From Stomoxys calcitrans (Eukaryota > Arthropoda > Insecta > Diptera > Muscidae), in the NCBI RefSeq assembly GCF_963082655.1, contig NC_081555.1, forward strand, positions 148,901,116 to 148,965,115: a DNA stretch of 64,000 nt, given 5' to 3'. The first letter of the stretch is position 1. The number at the start of each line of letters is the position of its first letter. Positions 44,213 through 56,061 of this stretch are shown here, piece by piece. The notes beneath the pieces are model-generated. The model had not been told where the DNA came from. It ran no database searches and saw only the letters and a list, made by a program, of their open reading frames with translations. Both the position numbers and the translations under genes were made by a program.

Positions 44213-46503
44213 TTTTTTATACCCACATCCAAACAATGGGGGGTATAGTAACTTATTCAGTTCGTTTGTAACACCTCGAAATATTCGTCTAAGAACCCAA
44301 AAACGTATAAATATTCCGGATCTTCTTAATGTTATGAGTCGATCTAGCACACTCCGTCCGTCCTGCCGTCTGTCAAAATCACGATACCGGTCGATCGCAT
44401 AAAGCTAGCCGCTTGAAATTTTGAACATATACATCTTATTGATATAGGTCGTTAGGAATTGCAAATGGGCCACATGGGTTTAGATTTGGATAGAGCTTCC
44501 ATATAAACCGATCTTCCGATTTGACATTTTTAGCTCTAAGAAGCCGCTATTGTTATCCAATTGGGCGGACATTTTGCACTTCCAACAACTGTGGCAAGTA
44601 TTGTTGATATCGGTCTATAACCTGATATAGGTTAGATTAGATTGAAAAGAGGGTGCAGATATTAATCTGCCCCATGCCACAATAGACATACACCTAAACC
44701 AGTAAGCGGCTTGTTGTGCGTTCTAAAAACTAAAAAGTAAACTCGAAAAAGAATATTTTAATCTAGGAATTCCGTGCTACTTACAAAATCTTTAAATGTG
44801 CTCCATACCACTCCCCTTAGTTGGTTCATGTCTGGTATCGTTTCCCCACCTAAGTACCGCTGTCCGTTAGCAGCGAAAGCCAGGCAATGACATAGGAAAT
44901 GCTCCAAAGTCTCATCATCTCCATATGCCCTATCATTTGCCACACCGATTTCGCATAAGAGCGCTCGTAGTCCTATGTGTCCCGTTATATAACCTGTTAT
45001 AGCTCCCACATAAACCGATCTCTTTATTTCACGTCTGGACCCCCTGGAAGCCACAAGTTTTGTCCGATCTGGCTAAAATTTTGCACGTGATATTCTGTTA
45101 CGACTTCCAAGACGTCGTCCGTCTATTTGTCCGTCCGTCGTATGTCCGCCTGCCCATTGAAATCACACTGCAGTCTTTAAAAATAGAGATATTGAGCTGA
45201 ACCTTTGCAGATGGGCTATATCAGACTATATCTTGACTTAGGCCCCATATAGACCGATTTGCCGATCTAAGTTCTTATTCCCATTAATGCCACATGTATT
45301 ATCCGATGTCGCTGAAATTTGGGACAGTGAGCTGTAGTAGGACCCTCAACATTGTTGTTCAATACGGCCCAGATCCGTCAAGATTTGAATATTGCTGCCA
45401 TATATGCCGATCTCTCGATGTAAGGCCTTGGGCCCATTAAGGGATATTTATTGCCCGATTTCGCTGAAATTTGGGACAGTGAGTTGTGGTATGGCACTCG
45501 ACGTCATTGTTTAATTTGAGCCAGATCGGTTCAGATTTGGATATATCAGCCATATATACCGATCTGTCGATTTAAGGTCTTGGGCTCATAAAAGGCTCAT
45601 TTATTGTATGATTTCGCTGAAATTTGGGACAGTAAGTTGTATTAGGCCCTCGACATCCAAGTTCAATATAGCCAAAATCGATATAGTTTTGGATTTAGAT
45701 GCCATATATACCGATTTCCTGATTTAAGGTGTTAGGCCCATAAAAGGTAAATTAATTAAACAATTTGGCTGAAATTTAGAACAATGATATGTGTTAGGCC
45801 CTTCAAGATTCCTACTGAGTATATTTATAAATAGCTGTCATATATACTGATCTCCCCATTTAAGATCTTGGGACCATAAAACCACGTTTATTACTCGATT
45901 TCGTTAAAATTTTGCACAGTGGCTTATCTTGGGCTGTTCGACTTTCGTGTTCAATATGGCCCCGATCGGCCTATATTTAGATTTAGATGCAATATAGACT
46001 GATCTCCCGATTTAAGCCCTTGGACCTATAAAATGCCCATTTTTTGTCCGATTTCGTTAAAATTGGCACAGTGAGCCCATTTAAGCTTTTTGACATTACT
46101 GCCTCATATGGTTCCAATTTTGCAAGAGGTGTTTTGTTGTAGCTTCCAACAGCTGTTCTAAGTATAGTTCAAATCGGTACATAACCTGATATGATAACGG
46201 CTTCTCCTATGACCTTCACTATGAATCGATTTATAACCTGATACAGCTCCCGTTATTACTTCTTGATCCCCTATAGGGCACAATTCTTATCCGATTTGGA
46301 TGAAATTTGGCACAATGACTTTTAGTATGGTTTTCAATTTATTTAAGATCCGAATCGGACTATAACTTAATATGACAATAGCATTAAAATTTTTATCGAT
46401 TATTCTCTGATTGCCTAAAATGAGATACCGGGCAGAGAACTCGAAAAATGAGATATATGGTGGAAGGTATATAAGATTCGGCCCGGCCGAACTTAACATG
46501 TTC
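44213..46503 (+). mobile_element. Chimeric B/A element: B head, A-type array, B tail
   Basis: The head (tatacccacatccaaacaat, cgctagccgcttgaaat-type block) and first unit are B-type. At about 45110 a second GTCCGTCC block is followed by A-type units (ccatatagaccga, gaaatttgggacagtgag) up to about 46110. The last part (agataccgggcagagaactc, ggtatataagattcggcc, hairpin) is a B tail. A non-LTR piece is inserted at 44631-44988. Confidence 0.7.
44631..44988 (-). mobile_element. 5'-truncated non-LTR 3' end with 14-bp target duplication
   Basis: Minus-strand reading gives TGHIGLRALLCEIGVAND, then ETLEHFLCHCLAFAANGQRY and QLRGVVWSTFKDFVSSTEFL, with a stop at 44758-44760. This is the RNase H-distal, zinc-knuckle C-terminus of an R1/Jockey-group pol protein. 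It is followed by about 125 bp of 3' UTR down to gttagattagattgaaaag. The flanks ataacctgatatag (44617-44630) and ataacctgttatag (44989-45002) are a target duplication with one mismatch. Confidence 0.82.
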
Positions 46504-47390
46504 GGCTAAGGCCGAAAGATGGGTGTATATTCATTTTGTCATCCCGTTTGCCACACATCGAAATATCCATTTCCGACCCTTTAAAGTATATATATTCTTG
46601 ATCAGCAGATCTAAATCTAAGACGATCTTTGCACAGGTTCTTTTTTTGTCCATAAGCAGGTTAAGTTCGAAGATGGGCTATAACGGACTATATCTTAATA
46701 TAGTCCCCATATAGACCGATCTGCCGATTTAGGGTCTTAGGCCCATAAAAGCCACATTTATTAACCGATTTTGCTGAAATTTGGGACAGTGAGTTGTGTT
46801 AGACCACTCGACATCCGTTATCAACTTGGTTCAGATCGGTCTAGATTTGGATATAGCTGCCATGTAGACCGATCTCTCGATTTAAGGTTTTGGGGCCATA
46901 AAAGGCGCATTTATTGTCCGATTTCGCTGAAATTTGGGACAGTGCTTGGTTAGACTCCTCGATATTTTTCTGCAACTTGGCCCTAATCGGGGCGGATTTT
47001 TATATAGCTCCCATGTAGACCGATCTCTCGATTTAAAGTCTTGGCCCCATAAAAGACGCATTTATAATCCGATTATTTAATCGATTTATTAATCCGATAA
47101 TTTGGCAAAGTGACTTATGTTGGGCTTTTCGACATCTGTGTCGTATATGGTTTAGATCAGATCGGTTTAATTTTAGATATAGCAACAAAAAAGACCAATA
47201 TTTTGTTATACACAATTGAACAATGACTTATTAGCATTTGGTCCAAATCGGAACATATTTCGATATAACTGCTATGGAACATAAGGTATGCAATTTTAAT
47301 CGGATTTTGTTGAAAGGTGGTTTACATATATACCCGAGGTGGTGGGTATCCAAAGTACGACCTGGCCGAATTTAATGCCTTTTTTCTTGT
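46497..47390 (+). mobile_element. A-family element (A8), shortened
   Basis: The head is altered at its extreme end (aaggccgaaagatgggtgta). About three units and a tail (cgaggtggtgggtatccaaa, tacgacctggccgaatt, cttttttcttgt) are present. It lies directly between the preceding B tail and the next A head. Confidence 0.75.
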
Positions 47391-48805
47391 TATACCCACC
47401 ACCGAAGGATGGGGGTATATTCATTTTGTCATTCCGTTTGCAACACATCGAAATATCCATTTCCGACCCTATAAACTATATATATTCTTGATCAGCGTGA
47501 AAATCTAAGACGATCTAGACATGTCCGTCCGTCTGTCCGTCTGTCTGTTGAAATCACGCTAAAGTCTTTAAAAATTGAGATATTGAGCTGAAATTTTGCA
47601 CAGATTCTTTTTTTTGTCCATAAGCAGGTTAAGTTCGAAGATGGGCTATATCGGACTATATCTTGATATAGCCCCCATATAGACCGATCCGCCGATTTAG
47701 GGTCTTAAGCCCATAAAAGCCACATTTATTATCCGATTTTGCTGAAATTTGCGACAGTGAGTTGCGTTGGGCCTTTCGACATCCTTCGTCAATTTGGCTT
47801 AGATCGGTCCAAATTTGGATATAGCTGCCATATAGACCGATCCTCAGATTTAGGGTCTTAGGCCCATAAAAGCCACATTTTATATCCGATTTGGATGAAA
47901 TTTGGCACAGTGAGTTGCGTTAGGCCCTTCAACATTCTTCGTCAATTTGGCTCAGATCAGTCCAGATTTGGATATAGCTGCCATATAGACCGATCCTCCG
48001 ATTTATGGTCTTACGCCCACAAAAGCCACATTTATTATCCGATTTTGCTGAAATTTGGGACAGTGAGTTGCGTTGAGCCCTTCGACTACCCTCGTCAATT
48101 TGGCCCAGATCGGTCTAAATTTGGATATAGCTGCCATATAGACCGATCCTCCGATTTATGGTCTTACGCCCATAAAAGTCACATTTATTATCCGATTTTG
48201 CTGAAATTTGGGACAGTGAGTTGCGTTGAGCCCTTCGACATCCTTCGTCAATTTGGTCCAGATCGGCCCAGATTTGAATATAGCTGCCATATAGACTGAT
48301 ACTCCGATTTATGGTCTTAGGCCCATAAAAGCCACATTTATTATCCGATTTTGCTGAAATTTGGGACAGTGAGTTGCGTTGAGCCCTTCGACTACCCTCG
48401 TCGATTTCTTTCTTCTATTGGCCCTGATCGGTTCAGATTTGGATATAGCTGCCATATAGACCGATCTCTCGATTTAAAATTTTGGGCTAATAAAAAGCGC
48501 ATTTATTGTCCGATGTCGCCGAAATTTGGGACAATGACTTGTGTTGGGCCCTTCGATATTTGTCTTCAATTTGGCTCAGATCGGTCCAGATTTGGATATA
48601 GCTGCCATATAGACCGATCTCTCGGTTGAACAATGACTTGTACTTATAAGCATTTGGTCTAAATCGGATGATATCTATAGAGCTGCTATGGGGCTTAAGG
48701 TATGCATTTTTCACTGGATTTTGACGAAATGTGGTTCACATATATACCCGAGGTGGTGGGTATCCAAAGTTCGGCCCGGCCGAACTTAACGCCTTCTTAC
48801 TTGTT
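47391..48805 (+). mobile_element. A-family element (A9), complete
   Basis: The head (tatacccaccaccgaagg) follows the previous tail without a spacer. About seven units follow and the tail (aagttcggcccggccgaa, cgccttcttacttgtt) is intact. Confidence 0.87.
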
Positions 48806-50568
48806 TTTTTTTTTTTATAGATTTTTCTATATTTTGTTTAAGGTTTTTTGTTATCTTCTATTTAGAGCCCTCGTCCTAATGTCGATTAGTGGGGACCTGA
48901 TAATCATACCTCTCATATTCATTCACATTCTAAAATATCGAAATATTTTACGACAATGGTTTGTCATAAATTAACGACGGTGCAATAAAAACTTAAAAGA
49001 TATTAAAACTGGTTCCAAAAATCCACATGTTAAAGTTAAAAAAAAGGTGTTTTTTGGTGTTTCTTTGTGGATTTGGTTTTTGATTTTTTCAAATTTAAAA
49101 TACAAATTAGTGTGTAATTATTTCATTTATATTCACCCGAAAAATATCTGTGTTAATTGAGAAGCTATTTGGTGGCAATGGTGATGATGATGGTGATAAA
49201 GTTGAAGATGATGAGACTGCAGGTTTGGCTACGATTTGAAGATTTGGTATTTCGCTTTTATTAAAAATAATAATCCAATTAACTTCAAAGATATTTTCTG
49301 GAGATGAGATGAAACGTACAGAAAAAAAAACAATTCACATATGACACTAAACACTTTTGGCTGGATTTCAGTGTGTGTGATGTTGAACAATCTCCCAACA
49401 ATCACTGGACGGACACAATAGAAATTTCACTTGAAAAGTAAACAATTATAAATACAACTATTGGAAATTTATTGAATGGTGATGATGACGACTGCGATGC
49501 CGGACAATGATGACGATTAGAAATCAAAAGGAGGAAAAGCAATGCATCGCACTATGGTTTTCTATTTTTTTTTTTCTTCTATGGCATTTTTCATTTCACT
49601 GAGATACTCTGGAAATAGAAACACATTCACACACACACACTTGCACATACCAGTTAGACAGGGGAGAGACAGCAAAGATTTTCTTCAAATGAATTTTTTT
49701 TCCTTAAAATATCTATTGTTAACAATTAATTCAAAAGAAATTTTTATAAACAATTCTTTTTCCAATACTTTCTTTGTAACGCTTTATAAATTATTTTTAA
49801 TTTTTTTTATTTTTCAAATTTTTTGTTGTTCTTTAAACAATTCCCGCTTCTTTTTTATTTCAGGTTCTCTCACAAACAGTAGAAATCGAAAGTTAGAAAT
49901 TCTTTCACAGAACAAGAAACAATTTTCTCAGCCACATACAAGAAGAATCAAACATGTATGAGACTCCGTTTGCCATGCGTTTCTTTGTGGACCGGCTTTA
50001 TCTATCTCGGGCCTAAACTCCGTTTTACGTTATTGACGTTAAGAGGTTTTGTCGTACACTAAACTTTAAAATTATGGCCAAACAAAAATCTGGTACGGCT
50101 ATAACGATGTTGACGGCTGCGACGTGCTTTGGATATTTTTCGTTTTGGCGGGTATGGTGGCTGGCTGGCTGGCATACCACCAACCAACCAACTTGAGCTT
50201 CGGTGGTGCTGATCGTAACAACAATATGAGCAACGTAAAGAGCAACCGGCAACAGCAGCAGCAGCAGTAGTAGGAGCAACATAAACAGCAACAGAAATAT
50301 GCAACTGTTATCGTGGCTGAAGTCAGTCATTCAGTCTCTGGCCTATGTTGTCTGTTATGGTAGCACACAGCTTCGATTGTTTAGCGAGACAAGTTGAAAT
50401 AGTTAAAAGATGTGCTGCAGCGAATGGTAGATACCCTGCTTGGAATCTAAGACGAAAATTTCTAAAAATAAAATGAAAAATAAATTTGACCAAAATCTGT
50501 TGCAATCAAAAAATCTGACCAAACAAATTTGTGATGATGATTGTGGCGCAAAAGTCAAAAAAGTAGAT
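48806..50568. other. Large single-copy island, partly simple-sequence
   Basis: No gene is recognised. It contains a CA run (about 49627-49641), a GATGATG-rich stretch (about 49180-49220) and an AACAGCAGCAGCAGCAG run (about 50250-50267). The CAG part gives hydrophobic or low-complexity frames on the minus strand (50025-50330) that look accidental. Together with the moderate base composition it could be intronic or UTR sequence of an unseen gene, but no exon signal is evident. Confidence 0.45.
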
Positions 50569-52281
50569 AACAAGTAAAAGCGTGCTGAGTTTGGCCGGGC
50601 CGAATCTTATTGGGTTGCCCAAAAAGTAAGTGCGGATTTTTTAAAAGAAAGTAAATGCATTTTTAATAAAACTTAGAATGAACTTTAATCAAATATACTT
50701 TTTTTACACTTTTCTTCTAAAGCAAGCTAAAAGTAACAGCTGATAACTGACAGAAGAAAGAATGCAATTACAGAGTCAGAAGCTGTGAAAAAATTTGTCA
50801 ACGCCGACTATATGAAAAATCCGCAATTACTTTTTGGGCAACCATATATACCCTCCACCATAGATCGCATTTGTCGAGTCCTTTTCCCGATATCACTTTT
50901 TAGGCAAACAAAGGATAAAAGAAGAGAATTGCTACAACATTGGAGCTATATCAAGTTATGGGCCGATTCGGACCATAACTGAATTAAATGTTGGAGACCA
51001 TAGTAAAAGTAATTGCGTGAGATTTCAAACAATATGAGTAAGAATTGCGCCCTTTAGGGGCCCAAGAAATGAAATAGAGAGATCGGTTTATATGGGAGCT
51101 GTGTCAGACTATAGACCGATTCGGACCATATTTCACATGTATGTTGAATGTCATGGGAGAAGCCGTTGAATTTCAGCCAAATCGGATAACAATTGCGCCC
51201 TCTAGAGGCTCAAAAAGTCAAGAACCCAGATCGGTTTATATGACAGCAATATCAGGTTATGGATCGATTTGAACCATATTTGACAAAGTTGTTACAAGTC
51301 ATAACAAAACACGTCGTGCAAAATTTCATTCCAATCGGATAACAATTGCGCCCTCTAGAGGCTCAAAAAGTCAAGATCCCAGATCGGTTTATATGGCAAC
51401 TATATCAGGTTATGGATCGATTTGAACCATATTTGACAAGTTAGAAGTCATAACAAAACACGTCATTCGAAAATTCAGCCAAATCGGGTTAGAATTGCGC
51501 CATCTAGTGGCTCACGAAGTCAAGATTCCAAATCGGTTTATATGGCAGCTATATCAGGTTATGGATCGATTTGAACCATATTTGACAAAGTTGTTACAAG
51601 TCATAACAAAACACGTCATACGAAAATGCAGCCAAATCGGATTAGAATTGCGCCCTCTAGTGGCTCAAGAAGTCAAGATTCAAGGGCGGTTTATATGGGC
51701 TGTATCAGATTATGGAGCGATTTAAACAATACTTAGCACAGTTGTTGGAAGACATAACTTAACCCGTCGTGCAAAATTTTAGACAAATCGGATAGGAATT
51801 GCGCCGTCTAGACGCTCAAGAAATCAAGAACCCAGATAGGTTTATATGGCAGCTATATCAGGTTATGGACCGATTGGAACCATACTACATAGCACAGTTA
51901 TTGAAAGTCATAAGAAAACACCAATATCGCATAAGAATTGTGCCCTCTAGTGGCTCAAGAAGTCAAGATCCAAGATCGTTTTATATGGCAGCTATATCAA
52001 AACATGGACCGATATAGCCCATTTACAGTCCCAACTGACCTACACTAATAAGAAGTGTGCAAAATTTCAAGCGGCTGGCTTTATTAATTCGAAAGTAAGC
52101 GGACGGACGGACAGACGGACGGACAGACAGACAGACGGACAGACGGACGGAAAGACGAATTAAAATGTCATGACGATCAAGAATATATATTCTTTATGGG
52201 GTCTTAGACGAATATTTCGAGGAGTTACAAACAGAATGACGAAATTTATATACTCCCATCCTATGGTGGAAGGTATAAAAA
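50569..52281 (-). mobile_element. B-family element (B8), complete, MITE-interrupted
   Basis: The tail at the left (aacaagtaaaagcgtgctga, ttggccgggccgaa) is split by a MITE at 50610-50844 and continues tataccctccaccatagatc. About seven units follow with gcgcc anchors at 51195, 51348, 51497, 51650 and 51801 (steps 153, 149, 153, 151). A long GACGGACAGACAG block lies at 52099-52153. The head at the right is cctatggtggaaggtataaa. Confidence 0.88.
50610..50844 (-). mobile_element. Mariner-derived MITE, copy 6, nested in B8
   Basis: The left terminus is intact with one change (gtaagtgcgg for gtaattgcgg); the right terminus is shortened to gggcaacca. It sits within the TATA of the B tail. Confidence 0.9.
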
Positions 52282-53448
52282 CATGTAAAAAGGCGTTAAG
52301 TTCGGCCGGGCCGAACTTTGGATACCCACCACCTCGGGTGTACATATACACCCGAGGTGGTGGGTATCCAAACCACCACCTCGGGTGTACAAACCACCAC
52401 CACCTTTCGTCATGATCCGTTGAAAAATGCAGAATTTGTGCCCCCATAGCAGCTTTATCGAAATATGGTCCGATTTGGACACGGACATTGAGTGGTCTAT
52501 AAAGTACGAGTCATTGTTCAATTTTGTAGAACCAAATATTGGTCTTTTAGGTAGCCATATCCAAATATTGACCGATCTGAACCATGCACAACATGGATGT
52601 CGAAAAGCCTAACATAAGTCACTGTGTCAAATTTCTGCGAAATCGGATTACAAATATGCGTTTTATGGAGCCAAGACTTTAAATCGAGAGATCGGTTTAT
52701 ATGGCAGCTATATATAAATCTGAACCGATCTAGGCCAAATTGAAGAGGGCTGATGAAGGGCCTAACACAACTCACTGTACTAAATTTCGGCGAAATCGGA
52801 CAATAAATGTGGCTTTTATGGGCCTAAGACTCTAAATCGGAGGATCGGTCTATATGGCAGCTATATCCAAATCTGGACCGATCTGAGCTAATTTGCAGAA
52901 TGTTGTTGAAGAACCTAACGTTCCTCACTGTCCCAAATTTCGGCGAAATCGGACAATAAATGCGCCTTTTATTGGCCCAAGACCTTAAATCGAGAGATCG
53001 GTCTATATGGCAGCTATATCCAAATTTGGACCGATCTAGGCCAAATTGTTGAAGGTTGTCGACTGGCCTAACTCAACTCACTGTCCCAAATTTCAGCAAA
53101 ATCGGATAATAAACGTGGCTTTTCTGGGCCTAAGACCCTAAATCGGCGGATCGGTCTATATGGGGCTATATCAAGATATAGTCCGATATAACCCATCTTC
53201 AAACTTAACCTGCTTATGGACAAAAAAAAAAAAAAAAATCTGAGTAAAGTTTCAGCTCAATATCTCTATTTTTAAAAACTGTAGCGTGATTTCAACAGTC
53301 AGACGGACGGACATGTCTAGATCGTCTAAGATTTTTACGCTGATCAAGAGTAAATATACTTTATAGGGTCGGAAATGGATATTTCGATGTGTTGCAAACG
53401 GAATGACAAAATTAATATACCCCCATCCTTCGGCGGCGGGTATAAAAA
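52282..53448 (-). mobile_element. A-family element (A10) with duplicated inverted tail motif
   Basis: The tail (catgtaaaaaggcgttaagt, hairpin) starts right after the B8 head. The cacctcgggtgt motif is then present three times, twice as a perfect inverted pair (52320-52369). About five units and a head (cttcggcggcgggtataaaa) follow. A 17-base A run is at about 53221-53237. Confidence 0.85.
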
Positions 53449-54545
53449 CGCCGGATCTCGGAGAAGGGTGTCCCGATTTAAGCTACATTATGTATGCTTA
53501 CTTATGATACCACAAAAACTCGAAATTGGTATAAAATTTTGGGGTCAAATAACCTGGGGGGATGCCCCATCTCAAAACCCACCCGAACGGACATGTTTAC
53601 CGATTGGGACAATATGGGTATCAAATGAAAGGTATTTAAGAGAAGAGTACAAATTTGGTATAAAAATTTTATTCTAAGTGTTCGGGGAGGTTCCCCGCCC
53701 TCAAAAAAACTCCCCATGCGGACACCTTCACCGCTTTGGGCAATATGGGTATCAAATGAAAGGTATTTAAAGTAGAGTGCAAATCTGACCTACAAATTTA
53801 TTCCTCTGAGACGCCTCCCCACCCCCAAAACCCCCCGGCAGAGCATATTTACCAATTGGGACCATATGGAAATCAAATGGAAGGTAGTAAAGTAGAGTAA
53901 AAATCTGATATAAATATTTATTCCTTGGTGTCTGAGACGCCTCCCTGCCCCCTAAAAGACCGCAACAAGACATATTTACCGATTGGGAAAATATGGCAAT
54001 CAAATGAAAGGTTTTTAGAAGATTAGTACACAAGTGATTTAAAAAATTTGGTCCAAGGTGTCTACGGGCCCTCCCCAACCTTAAAAATCTCAAAAAACGG
54101 GCATAAATGTCCAACGTCACAAAATGGGTATAAAATGGAAGTTATTTGAGAGTTGATTACGAATTTGGTATACACATTTGGCAGATTCTGGGATCTACCG
54201 ACGTAATACCCTTCAATAGGACTTGTAGTTCGTTTGGGAAAATATAGCAGTTAAAAGAAAGGTCTATGATAGTAGAGTTCGAATATAAACAACACCAAAC
54301 TGTCATATAGGACAAATTGTATACAAATGACGCGTCAAAGGGTAATCCCCTTCCCCCTATCCTACTCAAAACAAAAAGGTATTAAAAATAATACATGAAG
54401 GCCGATGAGGATCAAATAGGCCAAAAGGTCTTTGGTGGTAGAGTACACTTCTTGCCCTCAAAAAGGAATAGACAAAGGAGGGACCTGCGGATCTTTAAAA
54501 ATGTGCTATCCTAAATGGTAGCTTTGAAATATGATATTGAAAGTA
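53449..54545 (-). repeat. D-family element
   Basis: Left edge cgccggatctcggagaaggg, then recurring ggtatcaaatgaaaggtatt, gatataaatatttattcc and ccgattgggacaatatggg blocks. Frames on minus (53502-53717, 53767-54120) are repeat-driven. Confidence 0.65.
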
Positions 54546-54563
54546 GTTAACTATTAGAAAAAA

Positions 54564-56061
54564 ACAAGTAAGAGCGTGCTAAGTTCGGCCGGGCCGAATC
54601 TTATATACCCTCCACCATTAATCGCATTTGTCGAGTTCTATGCGCGGTATCTCTTATTAGACAAACATAGAATATTGAATAAGAACTGTTATCCTATTGG
54701 AGCTATATCAAGTTATAGTCCGATTCGGACCATAAATGAATGCTGATTGACATTGTAGAAGTCATTGTGTAATATTTCAGTTCATTCGGATAAGAATTGC
54801 GCCTTGTAGGGGCTCAAGAAGCAAAATCGGGAGATAGGTTTATATAAGAGCTATATCAAGCTATTGATCGATTCAGACCATACTAGACACGTATGTTGAA
54901 GGTCATGGGAGAAACCTTTGTACAAAATTTCTTCCACATCGGATGAGAATTGCGCCCTCTAGAGGCTCAAGAAGTCAATATCCTAGATCGGTTTATATGG
55001 CAGCTATATCAGGTTCTATATCGATTTATGCCATACTTAGCACAGTTATTGGAAGTCATAACAAAACACCTCATGCTAAATTTCAGCCAAATCGGATGAG
55101 AATTGCGCGCTCAATTGGCTCAAGAAGTCAAGATCCAAGATCGGTTTATATGACAGCTATACCAGATTATGAACCGATTGAAATCACACTTAGCACAGTT
55201 GTTGAAAGTAATGCCAAAACACTACGTGCAAAATTTCAGTTAAATCGGACGATAATTGCGCCCTCTAGAGGCTCAAGAAATCAAGACCCCAGATTGGTTT
55301 ATATGACAGCTATACCAGATTATGAACCGATTTGAACCATTCTTGGCACAATTGTTGGATATCATAACGAAATACGTCGTGCAAAATTTCATTCCTGTCG
55401 GATAAGATTTGCGCCTTCTAGAGGTTCAAGAAGTCAAGATTCCAGATCGGTTTATATGGCAGCTATATCAGGTTATGAACCGATTTTAACCATACTTAGC
55501 GCAATTGTTGGATATCATACCAAAATACGTCGTGCAAAATTTTATTCAAATCGGATAAGAACTGCGCACTCTAGAGGCTCAAGAAGTCAAGACCCAAAAT
55601 CGGTTTATATGGCAGCTATATTAGGTTATGAACAAATTTGAACCATACTTGGCACAATTGTTGGATATCATAACAAAATACGTCATGCAAAATTTCATCC
55701 CAATCGGATAAGAATTGCGCACTCTAGAGGCTCAAGAAGTCAAGACCCAAGATCGGTTTATATGGCAGCTATATCAAAACATGGACCGATATGGCCCATT
55801 TACAATACCAACCGACCTACACTAATAAGAAGTATTTGTGCAAAATTTCAAGCGGCTAGCTTTACTCCTTCGGAAGTTAGCGTGCTTTCGACAGACAGAC
55901 GGACGGACGGACAGACGGACGGTCATGGCTAGATCGACATAAAATTTCCCGACGATCAAGAATATATATACTTTATGGGGTCTCAGATGAATATTTCGAG
56001 TAGTTACAATCAGAATGACGAAATTAGTATACCCCCCATCCTATGGTGGAGGGTATAAAAA
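54564..56061 (-). mobile_element. B-family element (B9), complete, regular array
   Basis: The tail at the left (aacaagtaagagcgtgctaa, hairpin) is intact. Unit anchors at gcgc lie at 54952, 55105, 55258, 55411, 55564 and 55717, five consecutive steps of exactly 153 bp. A GACAGACGGACGGACGGACA block (about 55893-55920) and the head (cctatggtggagggtataaa) follow. Frames 54943-55335 and 55456-55641 are repeat translations. Confidence 0.9.

Noticed and set aside
47895..48299. Open frame of 134 codons with repeated FGTVSCVEPFDILRQFGPD-like blocks
   Set aside because: It is the A-family array read in its one open frame; the period is 51 residues because the DNA unit is 153 bp, and the same happens in every array on either strand.
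49542..49961. 139-codon frame rich in F, L and S
   Set aside because: T-rich DNA translates to F/L/S by composition; no domain is seen.
50025..50330. 101-codon leucine-rich frame on the minus strand
   Set aside because: The leucines derive from a CAG run; it looks like low-complexity DNA with no start-context or splice evidence.
52099..52153. GACGGACAGACAG block as a CRISPR-like or regulatory array
   Set aside because: It is a simple-sequence expansion at a fixed position in the Helentron-like heads; there are no spacers and the genome is eukaryotic.
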